Positions 52,284 to 60,236 of a stretch of DNA of 64,000 nt are shown here, one piece after another (positions within the stretch are counted from its first letter, which is position 1; each line of letters opens with the position of its first letter). Location: NCBI GenBank assembly GCA_017553035.1, contig JAFZNE010000092.1:52460-116459 (forward strand). The letters run 5' to 3'. Position numbers and translations under genes: made by a program. Source of the DNA: Lachnospiraceae bacterium (GTDB lineage: Bacteria; Bacillota; Clostridia; Lachnospirales; Lachnospiraceae). The notes beneath the pieces were generated by a model, which worked only from the letters and a program-made list of their open reading frames with translations, did not search any database and was not told the DNA's origin.

Positions 52284-53241
52284 TGAACTTCTTCACGCTC
52301 TTCTGTACTTCTTCGGGACCTACGATCACCACGGAATCATTCATTGCCATGACCCATGCGTAAAAATGCCTGCTTACCGCGACCGTTACATTAGCCTCAA
52401 AATAGCCGTCGCCCGTGTCATGGATCATAACATCCGTCCCGAACCTGTCAAAAATGACATCTGCGTACTCATTCTTACAGCGCAGCCGTACGACCGTTTC
52501 CTGGCCGTCGTACATTCTGAAACGTTTTTTGGCATACTGTGCGACATCGAATTTTATAAAAATACTGCGTCCGTCTCTGGGTGTTCCGGTCATATTGATC
52601 CCGTCCATCTTATCAACACGGAAATATTTGATCTTTCCCGCCTGCGCATCATACGCGACAAGATAATAATTCTCTTCAACAAGAGTCAGAGCCCACGGAC
52701 TCATCTCATATCTTGCGCCTTCATGGCGGAATTCCTGCTTTTTCCTGATATTCAGTTTAAAATATTTAAATGTGATCGTACTGTTTTGCTCGATCGCGCG
52801 ATGTATCGCATCAATATTGTACAGGATCTTTTCATTCTGCGATTTTACACGTTCCGTTACAAACACCTGGTGCTGGAGCTGAGAAGCGTCATATCTCGAC
52901 GCCAGTCCTTCGAGCTTTTTGATCAGTTCATTGGACTTTTTCTCGGAAATGAATCTCGCAGACTGCACCGAATCAACCAGTAATTTAAGTTCCGCAAGCT
53001 CGAACTGTCTGCTTACGACCTTGTAATAGCTGTTCCTGTCTCTTTTCTCCATGATCACATCAACTCCGTAATCACGAAGCGCGTTGATATCATCATAGAG
53101 ACTCTTTCTTTCGGCCTCGATACCGTAAGCATCCAGCTTTGAGATGATCTGCTCCATCGTAAGCGCATTATTTTCATCGGTTTCATCCAGCAGGATTTTC
53201 ATGAGATACAGTGCCTTGAGTTTCTTGCCGCCGGTTTTCAT
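52255..53241 (-). CDS. WYL-domain transcriptional regulator
   Basis: This 328-residue regulator has an N-terminal winged helix (KLKALYLMKILLDETDENNALTMEQI, then ERKSLYDDINALRDYG). A central WYL domain (ARYEMSPWALTLVEENYYLVAYDAQ) and a C-terminal WCX-like region (ETVVRLRCKNEYADVIFDRFG) follow. The WYL domain is proposed to sense nucleotides or other small ligands. The start at 53241 is chosen for AGGAGG 9 bases upstream; it overlaps the end of the Fe-S protein gene by 59 bases. Its 3' end also overlaps the PAP2 gene. Targets are unknown. Confidence 0.88.
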   Translation of the reverse strand: MKTGGKKLKALYLMKILLDETDENNALTMEQIISKLDAYGIEAERKSLYDDINALRDYGVDVIMEKRDRNSYYKVVSRQFELAELKLLVDSVQSARFISEKKSNELIKKLEGLASRYDASQLQHQVFVTERVKSQNEKILYNIDAIHRAIEQNSTITFKYFKLNIRKKQEFRHEGARYEMSPWALTLVEENYYLVAYDAQAGKIKYFRVDKMDGINMTGTPRDGRSIFIKFDVAQYAKKRFRMYDGQETVVRLRCKNEYADVIFDRFGTDVMIHDTGDGYFEANVTVAVSRHFYAWVMAMNDSVVIVGPEEVQKSVKKFITELYETYH

Positions 53242-54112
53242 GTAAAATTCCCTCCTCTGTGAGATCATGCCAATAGTTCTTGCCGAAAGCGAACCCGCAT
53301 TTAAGTGCATGTGACGGACATACTCCTGTACATTTCCCGCATCTGATGCATTCTGCCGAATTCGGAGTCTTTACCGGGTCAACCTGCATCGGACATGCAC
53401 GGACGCAGGCTCCGCAATGTGTACAGGCGTTCTCGTTAAAATGCATCCGGTACAGGCTTATCGGATTGCACAGACCGTAGATCGCTCCGAGCGGACACAG
53501 ATATTTGCAGAAAGGTCTGTAAATAAACAAACAGGCAATTATGCAGATGATCAGGATACCCATCTTCCAGCCGAACAGAAAACCCGTTTTCATGCCGTTC
53601 GAGCTGCCATGTATCAGGACTATGGGAAGTCCGCCTTCCAATGTACCCGCAGGACAGATATATTTGCAGAAAGTCGGAGTAAGTTTAAATATTATCGGAA
53701 GTGTGATCACAAATATCAGCAATATCGCGTATTTGAGGTATCTTAGCTGTTTGTCTCCGGGAAATGTCCGTATCTTTTTCTGGGGAAACGGTATTTTATG
53801 GATCAATTCCTGTATAAATCCGAAAGGACACAAAAAGCCGCAGACAGCGCGTCCGAGCAGGGCTCCGAAGAACAGGAGCAGCCCGACCACATAATAGGGA
53901 ATCTTGAAATGCGTCGACCCGAGGAAATTCTGTAACGATCCTATCGGGCAGGCCCCAACCGCCCCGGGACACGAATAGCAGTTAAGTCCCGGCACACATA
54001 CGCCTTTTGTATCGCCTTTATATATCTTGCCCGTGAAAAATCCCTTAAAATTGGCATTTTGGACCAATGTTGCGGCGAGCTGGATCCCGGGCCGTAGAAA
54101 GTGTTTTTTCAT
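53183..54112 (-). CDS. Membrane 4Fe-4S ferredoxin-type electron-transfer protein
   Basis: This 309-residue protein has about five membrane helices with two CxxxCP-type loops facing the membrane (RAVCGFLCPFGFIQELIHK, RPFCKYLCPLGAIYG), as in the NapH/CcoG/NosR membrane ferredoxins. A further cysteine-rich loop lies near residue 45 (NCYSCPGAVGACPIG). The C-terminus has two 4Fe-4S motifs (CTHCGACVRACP and CIRCGKCTGVCP). It probably passes electrons across or along the membrane. It is encoded after a CxxC microprotein and a TlpA-like thioredoxin, suggesting a thiol-reduction relay. Confidence 0.88.
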   Translation of the reverse strand: MKKHFLRPGIQLAATLVQNANFKGFFTGKIYKGDTKGVCVPGLNCYSCPGAVGACPIGSLQNFLGSTHFKIPYYVVGLLLFFGALLGRAVCGFLCPFGFIQELIHKIPFPQKKIRTFPGDKQLRYLKYAILLIFVITLPIIFKLTPTFCKYICPAGTLEGGLPIVLIHGSSNGMKTGFLFGWKMGILIICIIACLFIYRPFCKYLCPLGAIYGLCNPISLYRMHFNENACTHCGACVRACPMQVDPVKTPNSAECIRCGKCTGVCPSHALKCGFAFGKNYWHDLTEEGILHENRRQETQGTVSHENPAG

Positions 54113-54128
54113 TTCTGATCTTTAACCC

Positions 54129-54160
54129 CAATACATTACCCGTTATCAATACATTACCCG
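54129..54160. repeat. 14-bp direct repeat at the microprotein stop
   Basis: CAATACATTACCCG occurs at 54129-54142 and again at 54147-54160. The second copy includes the stop codon of the microprotein gene. Confidence 0.85.
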
Positions 54161-54306
54161 ATACCGATACACTCAAGACATACCCGTATCGCCTTGCCCA
54201 AAACCTGTGAATACTGCCCGAGCAAAATCCCTGTTACGATCAGTCCGATCGCCGCAGCCAACACTATCAATCCTCTGATATTTCCGGAAAAGAAGTTTTT
54301 TTTCAT
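54154..54306 (-). CDS. CD1871A-type CxxC microprotein (50 residues)
   Basis: This short gene, ATG at 54306 to TAA at 54154, encodes 50 residues: a basic start, one membrane helix (LIVLAAAIGLIVTGILLG) and a conserved tail with CLEC followed by IGIG at the extreme C-terminus. This matches from memory the CD1871A family CxxC motif proteins found beside membrane ferredoxins in Clostridia. It sits between the TlpA-like and membrane Fe-S genes on the same strand. The CxxC tail may exchange disulfides or bind a cluster at the membrane. Upstream GAGGATACGTAGGG can serve as ribosome binding site. Confidence 0.8.
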   Translation of the reverse strand: MKKNFFSGNIRGLIVLAAAIGLIVTGILLGQYSQVLGKAIRVCLECIGIG

Positions 54307-54387
54307 GAGCCCTACGTATCCTCTTGATCAATCATATTTAGATCATAACCGTTCAAATCCGCCTCATTCATAAAAACGAAAATCAAA

Positions 54388-55077
54388 TTACTGCTGTGAC
54401 AGATAATTATCAATTATCTCCGCCCAGTCCTCATAACTTCTCGCCCCTATTATGGCCTCTCCCAGTACATGTCCCTTGCTGTCGACAAAGATCGTTGTAG
54501 GCAGATATCCCGAATCCATGTATTGATCGAAATCAGAAGTATAGAACAGGTTCTGATATGTAATTCCCTGTTCAGCTGCCATCTCGCGGTTTTCCGTTTC
54601 TTCCTCCGGATATGAGATACCGAATACCTGCAATCCTTTGCTTGCATAATCATTCGAAATCTTCTCGATCTCGGGCAGCTCTCCTACGCACGGACCGCAC
54701 CAGTAAGCCCACAGGTTGATCATGGTCAGCTTGGCGTTCGCAAAACAGGTATCATCCCACCTGAACATGTCAAAATCAGTGGTATTAAATGTGAAATCAG
54801 GATTCCACTCTTCCGGTGCAACAGTCGCAGCTGCTTCAGTCGGAATTGCTTCAGCCACTGTTGCGGTAGGTGTCGGTTCCTCAGACTTTCCGCCGAAGAT
54901 ATCCATAAATCCCAATCCCGGGTCATCATCATTGTTTGTATCAGATTTATCTTTATCCTCTTTTGATGAATTGTTATGTTTTGAATCCTTTGCCGTAGTA
55001 TCGGACCCGGACTTGCAGGCAGTCGCAGCAAATGCAACAGCCATCGCAAGCAATATCACTATTATTCTTTTTTTCAT
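54388..55077 (-). CDS. TlpA-family thioredoxin lipoprotein
   Basis: This 229-residue lipoprotein has a signal peptide with lipobox ATAC (Cys21) and an Asp/Lys/Ser-rich linker of about 70 residues. A thioredoxin fold follows with the active site WCGPC (126-130) and the cis-Pro region YLPTTIFVD. It should reduce disulfides or pass electrons to partners outside the membrane. It is the first gene of the set that continues into the CxxC microprotein and the membrane ferredoxin, and has its own promoter. Confidence 0.92.
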   Translation of the reverse strand: MKKRIIVILLAMAVAFAATACKSGSDTTAKDSKHNNSSKEDKDKSDTNNDDDPGLGFMDIFGGKSEEPTPTATVAEAIPTEAAATVAPEEWNPDFTFNTTDFDMFRWDDTCFANAKLTMINLWAYWCGPCVGELPEIEKISNDYASKGLQVFGISYPEEETENREMAAEQGITYQNLFYTSDFDQYMDSGYLPTTIFVDSKGHVLGEAIIGARSYEDWAEIIDNYLSQQ

Positions 55078-55390
55078 TGCAGATCATCCTTTCAATTACT
55101 ATTACAAATATAATAACCTTGTTGGAAAAACAGGTCAACTATTTACAGTGAAAACATTAAAAAGGCTATTGCTTTTGGTCCATATTCATGTTATCATTCT
55201 CTGCACCAAAATACTTTCTAATGTTCTTTCACCGCTTTTCGGTAAAGTTTCTTTTTTCAAAATATCTCTAATATTTTCTGTCCGCAGTACGTAAGGAATG
55301 CTTTCATTCTCCCAGGCTGCATTGTTCCCGAAATATGATCACATATATGCCATTACTATGTTTTTTCACAAATTGAAAGGAGTCCTCATT
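55078..55390. other. Intergenic region, largely featureless
   Basis: Apart from the tlpA-type promoter near 55110-55138, this 313-base AT-rich stretch between divergent genes shows no open frame with a ribosome binding site, hairpin with T-run or repeat that I can support. Confidence 0.6.
55110..55138 (-). promoter_or_regulatory. Promoter of the TlpA-CxxC-ferredoxin set
   Basis: On the minus strand TTGACC (complement of 55133-55138) and TATTAT (complement of 55110-55115) have a 17-base spacer and lie 33 bases before the TlpA start codon. Confidence 0.7.
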
Positions 55391-55564
55391 ATGACAAAGA
55401 AAAAAAGGGCCATTGGCCACTATATATTTCTATCCCAATATGATAAGTCAAAGCTTCCCGATAAGTCGAAATACAGCAATCCCGCAGAATATGCCGAAGC
55501 GATCGTTGAATCCTTTGATGAGCATGCTCAGTGGAGTTATGTTGAAGAAGACTCGTCCGGATAG
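55391..55564 (+). CDS. Small hypothetical protein next to Uma2 remnant
   Basis: This 57-residue hydrophilic protein starts at 55391 with AAAGGAG 8 bases upstream. It is basic at the N-terminus and acidic at the C-terminus, with no recognisable motif. It overlaps the 5' end of the decayed Uma2 gene that follows, so it may once have been expressed with it. Function unknown; retention of a good ribosome binding site argues that it is real. Confidence 0.5.
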   Translation: MTKKKRAIGHYIFLSQYDKSKLPDKSKYSNPAEYAEAIVESFDEHAQWSYVEEDSSG

Positions 55565-55732
55565 CGCACTTAACTACACTACAGACGGAAGTTATACAAT
55601 AAAGGATTATTATGCGCTGCCGGGATCGAATATGACTTTACCTCAACCATCCCCGTAAACATCCGGGAAGGGAAGTGTATGATTGATTTTGATTATATCA
55701 ATAAGGGGATTGAAAATATGCTGCACACATAA
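55540..55732 (+). pseudogene. Decayed Uma2-family nuclease gene
   Basis: A frame reading MLKKTRPDSALNY... reaches GSYTIKDYYALPG, typical of the Uma2-family N-terminus. Immediately afterwards a different frame (from 55631) reads YDFTSTIPVNIREGK and then a segment ending IDFDYINKGIENMLHT, typical of the Uma2 C-terminus, to a TAA at 55730. The central part with the catalytic PD-(D/E)xK residues is missing, so an internal deletion with a frameshift has joined the two ends. Uma2 proteins are common, often mobile, putative endonucleases. Confidence 0.7.
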
Positions 55733-55789
55733 TACTCCATATACGAGTAACAAATACTTTATCTGCTGATCATAAAAAAGTTGGCGAGA

Positions 55790-56812
55790 TCAGATCGCTA
55801 CATTTCCCGCAACAATTTCCTTGTAATCGGCAAGATTTTTTCTCAGTAAAACCGGAATATCAAGTTCATACGGGCAGCGGGTCTTGCACAGACCGCAGTC
55901 GACGCATTCCTCGATCTTGAGCATCCTCTGCTGCCATTCCGGCGAAAGGAAACCCGCGGAAGGCGATCGGCGTATAAGCTGTGACATCCTCGCGCAGTTA
56001 TTGATCTCGATGCCTACGGTGCAAGGCGCACAGTAACCGCAGCCACGGCAGAAATCGCCGAGCAGCTCTTTGCGGTCATTTTCGATAAATGTGCGCAGTT
56101 CATCGGTCATAACCACATCTCTGTGGAAGAACGACAGCCATTCGTCGAGTTCTGAATCACGCTGTATGCCCCATATCGGCAGAACTTCGTACTGGCTCAT
56201 AAACGCCATGCATGCCTCGCTGTTGGTGAGCAGTCCGCCCGACAGGCCTTTCATTGCGATAAATCCCATGTCAGCTTCTTTGCAGGCTTCAACAAGACGT
56301 ATGTCGCGGTCGCTAGCCAGATACGAGAACGGGAACTGCAATGTTTCATAGAGCCCGCTCTCAACGATCTCCTCGGCTATCCCGATCTTGTGGGCAGTGA
56401 TACCGATATGTCGTATCTTGCCTTCTTCCTTAGCCTTCAGCATTGCCTCATACATTCCCGTCCCATCGCCGGGCCTGTAGCACTGCTTCACACAATGAAA
56501 CTGGTAGATGTCAACATGATCTGTCTGCAGATTCTTAAGCGTGGTCGCAAGATCCTTTTCAAAAGCTTCGGGCGTTGTTGCGGCGGTTTTGGAAGCGATA
56601 AAAATCTTGTCCCGCATTCCGCAAAACGCCTCTCCAAGCTTGATCTCACTGTCGGAGTATGCCCTTGCGGTATCAAAGAATATCATTCCGTTGTCATATG
56701 CTTTGCGCAGCAGATGTACCGCGGTTTCGAGGTTAACGCGCTGTACCGGAAGAGCTCCGAACGCGTTCTGAGGTGTTACGATGCCGGTTTTTCCCAATGT
56801 GATAGTCTTCAT
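55790..56812 (-). CDS. Aldo/keto reductase with C-terminal 4Fe-4S domain
   Basis: This 340-residue protein has an aldo/keto reductase TIM barrel: N-terminal LGKTGIVTPQNAFGALPV, the catalytic-type region FFDTARAYSDSE with the Asp and Tyr, and K in FIASKTAAT. The C-terminal ~90 residues carry two ferredoxin-like cysteine clusters (CRGCGYCAPC and CVDCGLCKTRCP). This fusion is common in anaerobes and probably couples NAD(P)H-type reduction to ferredoxin-level chemistry. AAGGAG lies before the ATG. It appears monocistronic. Confidence 0.93.
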   Translation of the reverse strand: MKTITLGKTGIVTPQNAFGALPVQRVNLETAVHLLRKAYDNGMIFFDTARAYSDSEIKLGEAFCGMRDKIFIASKTAATTPEAFEKDLATTLKNLQTDHVDIYQFHCVKQCYRPGDGTGMYEAMLKAKEEGKIRHIGITAHKIGIAEEIVESGLYETLQFPFSYLASDRDIRLVEACKEADMGFIAMKGLSGGLLTNSEACMAFMSQYEVLPIWGIQRDSELDEWLSFFHRDVVMTDELRTFIENDRKELLGDFCRGCGYCAPCTVGIEINNCARMSQLIRRSPSAGFLSPEWQQRMLKIEECVDCGLCKTRCPYELDIPVLLRKNLADYKEIVAGNVAI

Positions 56813-57058
56813 GTCCCTTCTCCTTAATCTCGATGCTGCAAATATAATGAGTAATTAAGCTTCCCTCTACATGATAACATCTTCACATCGTCCTGTCCAA
56901 TTATTCCGCGCATGAAACCTGTTTGGGAAACAATCGAGTAGGCGACTCCTACTCGATTCGACGGGCCATCTCGAAAGCAGAGCTTCCTCGATGACCGTTT
57001 GCTCAGCCCTCAATCAGCAAGCAAGCTTGCACTGAGGGCATTCGCTTATCGCACAAAA
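56813..57058. repeat. Hairpin-rich dispersed element, copy C
   Basis: The intergenic stretch contains GCGCATGAAACCTG (56908-56921), a perfect 10-base hairpin ATCGAGTAGG/CCTACTCGAT (56933-56957), a further imperfect hairpin near 56970-56992, and GCCCTCAATC...GCACTGAGGGC (57006-57039). It ends in the repeat shared with 1038-1058. Its parts recur near 1038 and 35070, so it belongs to a dispersed family. No open frame is seen in it. Confidence 0.6.
57032..57052. repeat. Dispersed intergenic repeat, copy B
   Basis: This 21-base stretch matches 1038-1058 with at most two differences and, as there, lies just past a minus-strand terminator T-run. Confidence 0.6.
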
Positions 57059-57089
57059 AAGGAAACGATGATCTGATCAACGTTTCCTT
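57059..57089 (-). terminator. Terminator after the ABC-2 permease gene
   Basis: Perfect 9-base arms AAGGAAACG and CGTTTCCTT are followed on the minus strand by TTTT. It lies 12 bases past the permease stop. Confidence 0.88.
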
Positions 57090-57101
57090 AATATCTTTGC
57101 T

Positions 57102-57893
57102 TCAGCTTGCCAGATCCCTTTTATCATAATACCAGAATGCGAAAAGCAAACTGCAGGCGGTCACGATCGCTGCTATGACAAATGCTGCTGCCGGGGCTGT
57201 CTTCCCCGAAAAGATCTCTGAACCGTTCACGTAGGAATAAGGTCCGATAAACAGATACTCTTTCAGATCCGGCACCGCTCTTCCGATCAGGTCGTAAACG
57301 TAGAACAGAAGGGCTATTCCGAGGCCCATTCCCATCCTGTTTTTTCCGGATAGTGAAGAGATCGCGAAGCATACCGCTGATATCTCGATATTCATCAGAA
57401 ACTGTCCGAACATGAATTTCATGAATTCCCCTGCGGGCAACGATTCACCCAATGACGCGAACCCCAGAGCATACAGGGCACCGCATATTATCGTAAATAC
57501 AGCCATCATGCATAACACGCAGATCCCTTTGGCCGCAACAACTTTTTTCCTTGAAATGGGCAATGAGAGAAGGAATTCTCCGCTATGCCCTTCTTCTTCC
57601 TTTGACAATATCGCGATGGCGGTGATAGCTGCAAACATACCGCCTCCCAGACCGTGTACGGTTCCGACTTCGACTGCAAAATACCCGGCCAAAGTAGCCA
57701 TGCTCAGTGTACTCATTCCGAATGCATCGGAGAAGACCCCCATATTCGAAAAAGTATCTCCGATACCGGCGATCTCTTCCTGCATGCTCCTGTAGATAAG
57801 AATACAGCCCAGCCCCACTCCGCCTACGACAAGGCTCCAGATCAGCAGGTTTTTGAAGTTAAGTTTCATTTCCTTGAGTAAAATAGTCTTCAT
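57102..57893 (-). CDS. ABC-2 type transporter permease
   Basis: This 263-residue membrane protein has about six hydrophobic helices with a soluble loop, matching ABC-2 permeases of efflux or peptide-sensing transporters. A conserved-looking segment is SGEFLLSLPISRKKVVAAKGI. It begins immediately after the ATPase stop (GAGGAGGCTTAAATG shared), so the two are co-translated and should form an exporter. The substrate is unknown, but the upstream LytTR/DUF3021 genes suggest regulation by that pair. Confidence 0.88.
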   Translation of the reverse strand: MKTILLKEMKLNFKNLLIWSLVVGGVGLGCILIYRSMQEEIAGIGDTFSNMGVFSDAFGMSTLSMATLAGYFAVEVGTVHGLGGGMFAAITAIAILSKEEEGHSGEFLLSLPISRKKVVAAKGICVLCMMAVFTIICGALYALGFASLGESLPAGEFMKFMFGQFLMNIEISAVCFAISSLSGKNRMGMGLGIALLFYVYDLIGRAVPDLKEYLFIGPYSYVNGSEIFSGKTAPAAAFVIAAIVTACSLLFAFWYYDKRDLAS

Positions 57894-58586
57894 TTAAGCC
57901 TCCTCATCTTCATAGAATTTCAAGAATGTATCATCGTCTATCTTCGGGGAATCAAGCATCGTAAGCCGTCCTTCCCTCATTATCGCCGCAGTCTTGCAGT
58001 ACTTGTTTACTTCCGACAGCACATGCGTCGAAAGCAGGCAGGTCGCTCCCTTATCGACATATTCATTTATGAGCTCGAAGAAATGCTTCTGCATGAGCGG
58101 ATCGAGGCCTCCCGTAGGTTCGTCAAAAATGAACAGTTTCGGCTTATGCTGCATCGCGCAGACGATACTGACCTTTTTCCTGTTTCCGAGAGATAATTCC
58201 TTGATCTTTTTTTCTGTTGAAACTTTTAATTTTTCACAGATCTTCGCAGCCTCCTGTGAGCAGTCTATTCCGCGCACATCTGCGGCATACTTTATCACAT
58301 CCGAGACCTTCATCGAATCGTAGAACCACGCCTCCGACGGCATATACCCGACATTTTTGAGTATCTCTTCGTGATCCTTCACACTGTCCATTCCGAGAAT
58401 CTTTATGCTTCCCTCGCGGAACTTTATAAATCCGAGCATCGACCTGATCGTCGTAGATTTACCTGCTCCGTTCGGACCGATAAACCCGAAGATATCGCCT
58501 TCCTTTACCTTAAGGGACACATCGATCACTCCTCTGTTCTTTCCGTAGCTTTTTGTAAGATGATCAATCTCAATCGCATTTCCCAT
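57894..58586 (-). CDS. ABC transporter ATPase
   Basis: This 230-residue ATPase has Walker A FIGPNGAGKSTT (about 35-46), signature LSLGNRKKVSIVCA with LSLG in place of LSGG, Walker B LFIFDEPTGG and H-loop STHVLSEV. It belongs to the drug/antibiotic export group. It follows the DUF3021 gene after a terminator, so expression may depend on readthrough or on a promoter in the 100-base gap. Confidence 0.92.
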   Translation of the reverse strand: MGNAIEIDHLTKSYGKNRGVIDVSLKVKEGDIFGFIGPNGAGKSTTIRSMLGFIKFREGSIKILGMDSVKDHEEILKNVGYMPSEAWFYDSMKVSDVIKYAADVRGIDCSQEAAKICEKLKVSTEKKIKELSLGNRKKVSIVCAMQHKPKLFIFDEPTGGLDPLMQKHFFELINEYVDKGATCLLSTHVLSEVNKYCKTAAIMREGRLTMLDSPKIDDDTFLKFYEDEEA

Positions 58587-58637
58587 TTACAGACCCTCCT
58601 GTTTTGTAGTCTGATTAATTTCTAACATAAAAAAACA

Positions 58638-58660
58638 ACGGGGACAATATCTGTCCCCGT
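58638..58660 (-). terminator. Terminator between DUF3021 and ABC genes
   Basis: Arms ACGGGGACA and TGTCCCCGT are perfect 9-base pairs, and the minus strand continues with TGTTTTTTT. Confidence 0.9.
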
Positions 58661-58686
58661 AAGATGCACAAATGTTACCTTATCAT

Positions 58687-59151
58687 TCACTTTTTTCCAT
58701 GTTCCGTCTGAAAGATCTGCAGTTCCTCATTGAGCTTCTTATCGTCTATCCTGCGTTTTGAACGGTATATTATGAATACACAGATATAGGTGATCAGGAT
58801 ATAAGCTGCAAGTATCAGCGTAACGATCATATTTTTCCCGAACCATCCGCCGAAGTACGAAACAAGGCAGTAGAGCACGGTGCATACCACCACTCCGATA
58901 CATTCCTTCAGTCCGAGAGAATCTGCCTCATCAAAATTATCGAATAAATATACCTGTATGTATCCGATAATATAGCAGGTAACGATCATCTCCGCCATAT
59001 GAATGATCTCGGCATCAAACGAATCCTGAAGCATCCTGTAAATACAGTAGAAAAACAGGATCGCGAAGAAATACAGACATGCCTTGAATTCTATACCTAT
59101 CTCCCTTGTCAGATACCTTTCCCAGAGGGTTAACCTGTTCTTGCTCTTCAT
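58687..59151 (-). CDS. DUF3021-family membrane protein
   Basis: This 154-residue protein has four hydrophobic helices and the DUF3021 layout of a basic N-terminus (KSKNRLTLWERYLTREIGIEFKACLYFF), then helices and a charged C-terminal tail. Such proteins are paired with LytTR transcription factors and are proposed to modulate them at the membrane. It starts directly after the LytTR stop codon, consistent with translational coupling. Confidence 0.88.
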   Translation of the reverse strand: MKSKNRLTLWERYLTREIGIEFKACLYFFAILFFYCIYRMLQDSFDAEIIHMAEMIVTCYIIGYIQVYLFDNFDEADSLGLKECIGVVVCTVLYCLVSYFGGWFGKNMIVTLILAAYILITYICVFIIYRSKRRIDDKKLNEELQIFQTEHGKK

Positions 59152-59592
59152 TTACCTGTCCCCCTTCAAAAATCTTCTGAACTCCGAAGCGTATCTTCTG
59201 GAGATGATAATGTGTTCTCCGCCTTCCATGGTCGCGTCGATCCTGTTCGAGGAAAGGCTTTTCAGCGACATGACACGGTTAACATTGACAACTACCGACT
59301 TGCTGCATCTGAAAAATATCTCATCACCGTTCTCGTTCATAAATGAACTGAGCGTCCCGTCGATCCGCACCACTTTATCGGAGGTATAGGCATAGAGCCT
59401 GTCGTCCACAGATTCAAGGAACAATATCTCATCCGCGCTGAAGCATACACTACCCTCTTCCGTCCTGCCCCAGATCCGGTTTTCCTCACCCCTGAGCAGG
59501 CTTATGATCCGGCCGACCGTCGGATTCGGGTCGCGGTAGCGGATATTGATGCTTTCCTCGCCCTCGGTGATCTGCTTTATGTCAATTTTCAT
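59152..59592 (-). CDS. LytTR DNA-binding regulator
   Basis: This 146-residue protein has a LytTR DNA-binding domain in its C-terminal two thirds (RCSKSVVVNVNRVMSLKSLSS, then RRYASEFRRFL). The N-terminal ~45 residues may be a dimerisation part; there is no receiver domain. With DUF3021 and the ABC exporter downstream it forms the familiar LytTR regulatory set, probably autoregulated. GGAG precedes the ATG. Confidence 0.9.
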   Translation of the reverse strand: MKIDIKQITEGEESINIRYRDPNPTVGRIISLLRGEENRIWGRTEEGSVCFSADEILFLESVDDRLYAYTSDKVVRIDGTLSSFMNENGDEIFFRCSKSVVVNVNRVMSLKSLSSNRIDATMEGGEHIIISRRYASEFRRFLKGDR

Positions 59593-59617
59593 ACTAATCT
59601 CCGTGCTGCGTAATCCT

Positions 59618-60236
59618 CTATTCTCTTGTTTTCGCTCCCATTCCCTTCAATTCCTTCTTGCGCTCATACATCATCTGGTCTGCCCGTCCAAAGACATCGC
59701 TGAGTTGCTCGTCACCGGACTCAAGTTTCGAATAGCCGATCGAAACAACAACTTCATTGCTCTTAATATGGTCTTCCGCGGCTTTATTGAACTCCCGCGT
59801 GGATTCATCAAGCAGTTCATATCCCCTTCCCTGAAGCAGGACAACGAACTCGTCTCCGCCGACCCTGAAGACAGAACCGTGGTTAAAATGTTCGCAGATC
59901 ATTGCACTTGCATCTTTGATAAGTATATGTCGTATACTGGGTATAAACAACATTATCCTTATCGACGAGCGCAAACCTGTTCAGGGAAAGCAGTTGCTTA
60001 ATCTTTCCGATCATGGCCCTGAAATGCTCCTGAGTCTCGATACCTTCATCTTCAAACAGGGTCAGTGCCTTCTCCATGTGCTCAAAGTTGTTATCGATCA
60101 GGTTGATGATAGTCTTCGCACGACGGTCGGCCATTGCGTCGAGATAAAAAGAACTTACTGCCGAAACCGCCTCATTTGTTGCGGAATTTGTCTTTCCCGA
60201 TACCCACAAAGTACCTACGATCAGCAGAGCCGTTTA
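59618..60236 (-). pseudogene. Decayed sensor-GGDEF (diguanylate cyclase) gene
   Basis: Two pieces of one GGDEF protein are joined. The first frame reads TALLIVGTLWVSG (rest of a membrane helix), a sensor-like helical region (FYLDAMADRRAKTI, LIDNNFEHMEKAL) and FALVDKDNVVYTQ, then hits a frameshift near 59940. The second frame continues with HILIKDASAMICEHF, VFRVGGDEFVVLLQG and a normal C-terminus. The start, the rest of the sensor and the first part of the GGDEF domain are missing. The remaining product cannot be an intact cyclase. The piece overlaps the 3' end of the hydrolase gene. Confidence 0.75.
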
